The translations under genes and the position numbers were made by a program. A DNA stretch of 64,000 bases from Ehretia macrophylla. Taxonomy: Eukaryota; Streptophyta; Magnoliopsida; Boraginales; Ehretiaceae. The notes under the pieces were generated by a model. That model saw nothing but the letters and a program-made list of their open reading frames with translations, had not been told where the DNA came from and ran no database searches. How positions within the stretch are numbered: position 1 is the stretch's first letter; each line of letters starts with the position of its first letter. Below are positions 58,014 to 64,000 of this stretch, one piece after another. The stretch lies in the NCBI GenBank assembly GCA_037974665.1, contig CM075771.1:4278881-4342880 (forward strand), in the 5' to 3' direction.

Positions 58014-58570
58014 GTCATGTTGAGGGCACAATTCCTATATATGTTAATGATTCACAGTGCCAGCCTAGAGAGATGGCCCATTCAAAAGGCCTAATGGGCT
58101 TAACGACAACCCATCAACTTCAACAACGCAGCATCCTCGCAAGACGTGATATCGACACGTTGTAGGGCCCTCTGATGTCCCGCGAGTCAGGTTGTTGTCC
58201 TTTTAACAGCTCACGACGTACAATCCGGGATGAAAAAATAGAGCAAAAGAACAAAAGTGGCCTGAAACTGATAAAAATATTCAATTTTGGGCTCCAAAAA
58301 GGACACAGCAAGCAAGGTAGCTGCCCCCGTCGTAGAGCTCTCGTAGAGCTTTGCAACAGTATGTTGTGTGCCGCGTAACTCCTTACGGATCAAAAGTTAT
58401 GGGCACCGGAGCGACGGAGACCTGGTCACGAACCCTACGCCCTCGGTTTGCGAGCCCAGCCTCTACGTGAATTGAAGTTGTCTTGCCCAATGTTCCATGG
58501 GATTTGGTAATAGAGATTTGGTGGATAAAGTATCTTGGAAACCCTAGCCAGGGCAAAAAAAATTGAAAAG

Positions 58571-58689
58571 GGGGTGCAACACGAGGACTTCCCAGTGGGT
58601 CGCCCATCTTAGTACTACTCTCGCCCAAGCAAGCTTAACTTCGGAGTTCTGATGGGATTTGGTGCACTAGTGCTGGTATGATCGCACCA
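58571..58689 (-). rRNA. 5S rRNA: 5S rRNA copy 47
   Basis: Full length. Differences: CCAGTGGG, TCGCCC, ATCTTAG, CAAGCTT, GATTTGG, GCACTAG, GCACCA. Confidence 0.86.
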
Positions 58690-59246
58690 TTCATGTTGAG
58701 GGCACAATTCCTATATGTGTTAACGGTTCACAGTCCCAGCCTAGAGAGATGGCCCATTCAAAAGGCCCAATGGGCTTAACGACAACCCATCCACTTCAAC
58801 AACGCAGCATCCTCGCAAGACGTGATATCAACACGTTGTATGGCCCTCTGATGTCCTGCGAGTCAGGTTGTCGTCCTTTTAACAGCTCACGACATACGAT
58901 CCGGGACGGAAAAATGGAGCAAAAGAACAAAAGTGGCCTGAAACTGTTGAAAACGTTCGATTTTGGGCTCCAAAAAGGGGCACAGTACGCAAGCTAGCTA
59001 CCACCGTTGTAGAGCTCTCAGAGAGCTTTGCAACGGTATGTTGTGCGCCGCGTAACTCCTTACGGATCAAAAGTTATGGGCACCGGAGCGACGGAGACCT
59101 TGTCACAAACCCTATGCCCTTGGTTTGCGGGCCCAGCCTTTATGTGAAGCGAAGTTGTTTACCCAATGTTCCGTGGGATTCGGTAATAGAGATTTGGTGG
59201 ATAAAGTTTCTTGGATACCATAACCAGGGCAAAAAAAATTGAAAAG

Positions 59247-59364
59247 CGGGTGCAACACGAGGACTTCCCAGGGGGTCACCCATCCTAGTACTACTTCGCC
59301 CAAGCACGCTTAACTTCGGAGTTCTGATGGGATCCGGTGCATTAGTGCTGGTATGATCGCACCC
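59247..59364 (-). rRNA. 5S rRNA: 5S rRNA copy 48, promoter displaced by element E
   Basis: 118 nt with one base lost in ACTACTTCG (intermediate element/C box) and otherwise consensus. The LTR of E starts 2 bp upstream of the transcription start, so TATA and GC elements are gone. Confidence 0.9.
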
Positions 59365-60525
59365 GTTGTGAGGCCCGACCCCGAATAATGTGTGTTACCT
59401 TGATTTGCGTGCCGTAGACCCCTAATTATATGACCGACCTTGGATTACGTGTCCTGTCTTGGTTTTCGTGCATACCTAGTCATACGTGCGTTGACCTAGA
59501 ATAGTGTGCCCTAATCCCCGACTCACGTGCAGTACCTAGAAATACGTGCCCTAACGTCGATGTACATGCGTTACCTCATTTCGTGTGCCCTAACCTTGAA
59601 CTGCGTACCTTAACCTAGGTTTAAGAGTCGTACCTCGATTTGCGTGCATTGCATTGGATTACGTGCCTTGCATTGGTTTACGTGCATTCACCTAGGATTG
59701 CGTGCATTAGTCTTGAAGTCCGTGTCTTACCTCGTAGTTCGTGTCTACCTCATGATTCGTGCCCTGTATTGATTTCTGTGTGTGTCTCGTTGTGCGTGCC
59801 CTAGACTTAGGAAAGCGTGCCCGCACGCTAATCAATAAAGAATCCTACACAAAGCACTAGACTATAAAATAATCCTACAAACTCCACTAACCATTATTAT
59901 AATCCTAATTCAAATCTCTACAAAATCCACTAACACCTAAATATTATATTTTAAACTCACTACATGACAAAATCTCACAAACCTCTAAACATATCCTATA
60001 TTCTATTCTACCTAAAATCCCTAAATACCCAACATTCTCTTACACACATTTTAAAACAATTCAAAAGATGACACAAATCTGAATTTTTGCATGCCCAAGG
60101 CCAACATATGCATCAACTTTTGCAAAAGCCTCATTTTTCTCTCATTTCTCTCACTTTCCTCACATTTTCTCTCTCTCCCTCTCACTCTCTCTCTCCATTT
60201 CGGTTTTGGCTGAGTTCTCTCCACCTCTTAGCTCATCTTCATCATCCTATGGTGCATCAAGACAAACCACAAGCACAGAAAATCACCCAAGCAAGCTAGG
60301 ATGCAAGAAACACACATGCAAGCATTTTGAGTCACCATTTTCGGCCTTGGTGAGTTTTTAAGCTTCCATTTCTTTTCTTCTTGTTCTAACCTCATGCATG
60401 TGCTAAGAGATTGATCACTAAGCTAGGAAAAATAGAGAAAAGCTAGTTGGAATCTCGGCTAAGCAAGAAGAAGAAGAGATTTGAGCTTCAACAAGGTTTT
60501 TGAGCATTTTTTGGGTTGATTGCAA

Positions 60526-60534
60526 AGGTGAGGG
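60526..60534 (+). promoter_or_regulatory. Splice-donor-like AAGGTGAGG in element E LTR
   Basis: TGCAAAG|GTGAGGGC. In A's 3' LTR the same place reads AAAGATGAGG, destroying the GT. With the acceptor-like CTTAG before 62209 it would bound a 1.7-kb intron. Confidence 0.4.
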
Positions 60535-61792
60535 CTAAAACCTTTTGAAAACTCTTCAAAAATCCACATGCATGCTAATAAATGTGTGTATTTTCTTCTA
60601 TACTTGAGCTATGTGGTCGTTCATAAGCTTAAACAACCATGCATGGCAAGATCTTGGCTTGAAAATGATGCTAGGTGAAGTCGAAATTGTTGACAGCTCT
60701 CTGACCAGTCTGTTAGAGGTACGTTTAGCTAGGCAAATAATGTTGAAAATACATGAAAATTGGTAGGTGTCTATTTTGGACAGTTTTGAACATTTTTCCC
60801 AGAAATAGGCCGAATCTAATTTTGACTCTGGAAAAATGAAGCAGGTTTTGGCAGATGTACTGACCTTGTGGAACGAACCATATTTTACTTAGTAAGTGAT
60901 GTCCAAAATGTATTAAATTTGGTGTGATGCTAGATTTTTCAGTTCTGGACAATTTTGTCAGAAATGGACCAAGGCTAAAACTGACCCTAAGGACCTCAAA
61001 AACGTCAATTTCTGAAAAGTGTGCAAATCTGGACAGTTTTGTGCTATTCCACTGTTTCGGCTATATCTAATGATCCCGAACTCCAATTGATGCAAGGTTT
61101 GTTTCTGATTTTAGTTAACTTCTTGAGATTTAATTTGACATCTTATTCACTGAATTTGGAGATTGTTTGATTATCCGATTGATTGTGAGAAGACAGCCTG
61201 TCGCAGTAAGGGTTTCACTTAATGTTGTGCTTGGAAATATTGTTGTGACTCCTCTTGTTGAATTAGATGCTTGGGATTGTAGCTACGGGATGTTGTGTGG
61301 ACTGTTTTGAATGTTTGAGGATGTTGAATTAAATGATGCATGGTTTGAGATTGACCTTGAGTTGGGTTGAGGCCCAAATTGCACGAATATACATGAAATG
61401 GAAACCCTAATGACTAGGTAGTTTTGCTAAGTATTGATCAATTGGATATTGTGTGGGAATTATATGCTTAGTGGGCTGCCCGTTAATGTCTTATAACTTC
61501 AAATGTGATTTTGACCATTGCATGTTGGCAAATAAGCTATTCTTGCACCCGAACCCATGATTGATGTCATTGCATTTTGAATAATCTTAACACTTGATCA
61601 CGTGGACTTCTTAATGAGTTATATGGCCTGTTTTACATGTGTTACATGGCTGCCCGTTTAATTTTCATATAACTCTATATGCCTTCAAGTGAAATTTTCC
61701 TGTCTTATCGTGCCTTGCTTGTTTACCTGTCATAAATGTGCATTGCATACAAGGTTGCAACCTTTCCTGTTGGCATGGTAGCGATCACGCAC

Positions 61793-61919
61793 ACCGGGCG
61801 GCATCGGGCTTGCCGGTGCACCTGTGACTACCATGGTCCCATTCCCTCTCTCGCTTGGGGGCTAGACTTCCTCGGAGAGTTGGGTCGTAGGATTTCGGGG
61901 TACATCCGAAATACACCCA
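61793..61919 (+). other. Conserved LTR structured module, element E
   Basis: ACCGGGCGGCATCGGGCTTG followed by CCGGT gives the first stem intact. The second stem keeps CTCTC/GAGAG but not the CTTGGG partner. Confidence 0.55.
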
Positions 61920-62208
61920 CCTGGCGTGTTTGGGGGATGATTTGAAGTTGGCCGCAACAACTGATTCTGGAACTGATATGCGAGCAAAAGCTCACCGTAT
62001 CCTTTTACTGTGTGTATAAGTACTCTCGCTTGGTTCCTAGAGAACCTCGAGGAGGAAAGACTGGTATTTCTGTTCCTGTACTTATATTATTGTTACTTTC
62101 ATGCTTGCAAAAGGATTGTCATAAGTTGAACCGGAAAATGAGTTTCAAAACCTATTTCTCGTTCCCCCTCGCTAAGTTCATAAGGACTCACCCTCTTTTA
62201 TCATCTTA

Positions 62209-62271
62209 GGTGAAGAAGATCAAGAACAGGTACTTGAGGACGATGTGCCTAACGATGATTCCTTGGAGTGA
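62209..62271 (+). other. Possible acidic mini-exon, element E
   Basis: Encodes the same 20-residue Glu/Asp-rich peptide as the A 5' LTR and stops with TGA, after TTTTATCATCTTAG. Confidence 0.35.
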
Positions 62272-62903
62272 TTGCCTGTCCCTACGTGCTTTTGTGCTTT
62301 GCCTGAAAGTGGTTGCTATATGGATGTTGTGTTTGATTGCAAACTACTCATTTTATTGATGTAAATGACCCCGTTGTAATTTGGGTCTAATTATGGGATT
62401 GTACTATCTATAACCGGACGAACTTTTATTTGGTTGTTTGCTTTCGTTTTCTTCATTAGTAGTTATCGTAGGCATTCAAACCACTAGATGAACAATCAAC
62501 TAAGTTAATTCTATCTAATTTCACTTAGGTGCTCATTTGCAAACTAAAGGATAATAGGTACTTGCATGATAGGAAATTGACAAATAAACGGGACATAGTT
62601 ATCATGTTAGGCTTATTAACCAAACGAGACTTTCAAGATAAACTAGTAGGCAAATCGGTTGGTGACAAATAGGAGTCCTTAATGGAATTGGATTTATGAT
62701 TGGAATAATTGAGGCATTTAGAGAATTAGGTCAAACCAAAGAGCCCAATTACAACCGTTATGCTGCCGGTTTACCGAAAAATTTTAGAGTTTAGGCCAAA
62801 ACGTTAAGCGTTAAATCTTCATGAACGGTTAAGTACGTGAAATGATATGAACGTTTAGATCACACCCTAGTCTAACCTTCATAGGCCGGGTTGAGGCGTG
62901 ACA

Positions 62904-64000
62904 CCTTATAGTAGAATGGTATCAGAGCTTAGTTTAGTAAGTAGGCGTTAGCTGGGTTCAACTCTCGGACCATGGGTAAAATCCTAACGTAATTATGAGG
63001 TCTTGTTTATATTTCTTAATGTGTGATAATGTGCTTTAATTGCTTTGAGAATTGAATACTATGTGCCTTTGTGGACTATATGTATTATGTGTCATGTACA
63101 CCGACACGTTAGTGCCCTCAATATTGCATGCATGCTTTTAGACTCCTTCCTTCATACATGTGCATGTTATATAACCGTGAATGACTGTTTATACACATAG
63201 ATAGTTAGGATTAGGACTTTTAGAGAAGTGAATTTGTGCAGGACGAACGAAAAGGCTCGGTTAGAGATTTCTGGCATCTTTATAGGTACTCAATGGATCG
63301 TATATATTATTGGATATGCATATATAAAATGCGTAGCACAGGTATAATTGTTGAGGTAAAGTTATCTCCTTATCTTTGGAATACCTATACCTGTAATTAA
63401 GTTTTCAATTTTGTAGCCATAAAGTTCTTGATTCTGTTAAACCGTTCTTCTAATTGTGGTTCAAGAATAAATGTTAAGGACATACAACTTCCCTTAGATA
63501 TAAGAATATACTATTAGACATGTGGAGTAATCTATCTATATATTCGTATGCCTATAATGGAAGTTTGACTTAGGAGCTGCTTTTGAATCAAATTCTTATA
63601 TCTTCAAATGGTATAATAGACTATTTATATGATTGAATCCTTACTTAATTGGAATTAAGCATTGTTGAACCTAATAAGGTGTATATTAACGAGTTTCAAG
63701 TTTACTCAATGGTAAGATTGTGACCTAGAAATTAAGAGATGAACTCGTGGAAATGGACGATAGAGGTTAGATTATTAAGGCGTGAATAATGTGTTTAAGT
63801 AACTTAACAATGGATGACCTCAAGACATGTAGGCAACTCTGGAGACCGAATTTAACAAGGTTGATGATTCTTTAATATAACAAGATATAAGGATGCTGTA
63901 ATCAAGGAATTCACGTAGCTAGAACTCGTGTTTGGAAAGCTGCACCTAAAATGTTAGGTCGGATAGAAGTGGAAGGAATTGAATTATACATTAGACGACT
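62904..64000 (+). other. Non-coding interior of element E (partial)
   Basis: Colinear with 4020-5110 of A with scattered substitutions. No open frame of note and no recognisable domain. Confidence 0.75.
62917..62928 (+). other. Primer binding site, element E (initiator Met tRNA)
   Basis: TGGTATCAGAGC, 13 bp after the LTR end, as in A. Confidence 0.85.

Larger units (their letters stand above)
57384..59366 (-). repeat. 5S rDNA array, block 4 (3 genes plus a gene-less unit)
   Basis: Starts with the target duplication CCCAA of D. The first unit lost its gene; the next three genes are 675-676 bp apart. Ends two bases upstream of copy 48, where element E is inserted. Confidence 0.93.
59367..62903 (+). 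repeat. 5' LTR of element E
   Basis: Most complete LTR of this family here. It has the ACGTG repeat block (59367-59828), TATA-like ACTATAAAATA (near 59863), a TC-rich leader, donor-like AAGGTGAGG (60526-60534), hairpin module (61793-61919), ACCGTATCC (near 61997), acidic frame (62209-62271) and end GAGGCGTGACA. It lacks about 50 bp near 60830 (TTTTGACTC joined to TGGAAAAATG) that A retains. Confidence 0.9.
59367..64000 (+). mobile_element. Element E: second copy of the A family (LARD-like), right end outside the window
   Basis: A full-length 3537-bp 5' LTR (59367-62903), primer site and the first ~1.1 kb of the same non-coding interior as A. The left flank CCCGT (59362-59366) is the expected target copy and includes the first three bases of 5S copy 48. 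It lacks the nested LTR L found in A. No protein domain is visible. It is inserted at the same base of the 5S unit as the right end of A. Confidence 0.88.

Noticed and set aside
10409..59366. CRISPR array or bacterial tandem repeat
   Set aside because: Repeat units are 677 bp 5S rDNA in plant DNA; no short repeat-spacer structure exists.

Overview
This window is non-coding nuclear DNA of a flowering plant, probably a eudicot. It is a 5S ribosomal DNA locus broken up by chromovirus-type LTR retrotransposons. Evidence for a plant: the 119-nt 5S genes have the angiosperm sequence, each is preceded by a plant-type upstream promoter (TATA-like box near -27, GC at -14/-13, C at -1), and the retroelements use an initiator-Met-tRNA primer site and carry a Ty3/gypsy polyprotein with a chromodomain-like end. 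I found no host protein-coding gene; most small ORFs here come from conserved repeats.

Layout. 1-1363: end of an LTR in minus orientation, nested in the next element. 1364-10408: element A, a non-autonomous LTR element with ~3.5 kb LTRs and a 2.9 kb interior without genes. 10409-59366: head-to-tail 5S units, modal length 677 bp, all genes on the minus strand (47 complete-length or nearly so, one truncated; two further units have lost the gene). This array is split by element B (21978-31474, a complete Tekay-like chromovirus with two 2.28 kb LTRs and a gag-pol frame broken by three stops), by fragment C (46153-49047, an inverted truncated LTR of the A family) and by D (53715-57383, a 3.67 kb solo LTR in minus orientation with a perfect 5-bp target duplication). 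From 59367 to the end lies element E, a second copy of the A family, cut by the window edge.

How it hangs together. Read gene by gene, none of the 48 5S copies equals the consensus that they define together, and many changes are CpG to TpG/CpA. With five insertions and two gene-less units this looks like a silenced, decaying part of a 5S locus rather than the expressed core. Unit length nevertheless stays almost constant, and local pairs of unit types (1.35 kb dimers at 42.5-46.2 kb) show that unequal exchange has continued.

The most unusual signal is in the LTRs. Families A/C/E, B and D are hard to align overall, yet share in the same order a splice-donor-like GTGAGG/GTGAGA, a pair of short RNA hairpins with apparent compensatory changes, an ACCGTATCCTTT box, an acceptor-like AG and a short glutamate-rich reading frame. 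That is a gene-like layout inside the LTR that I cannot match to a described feature.
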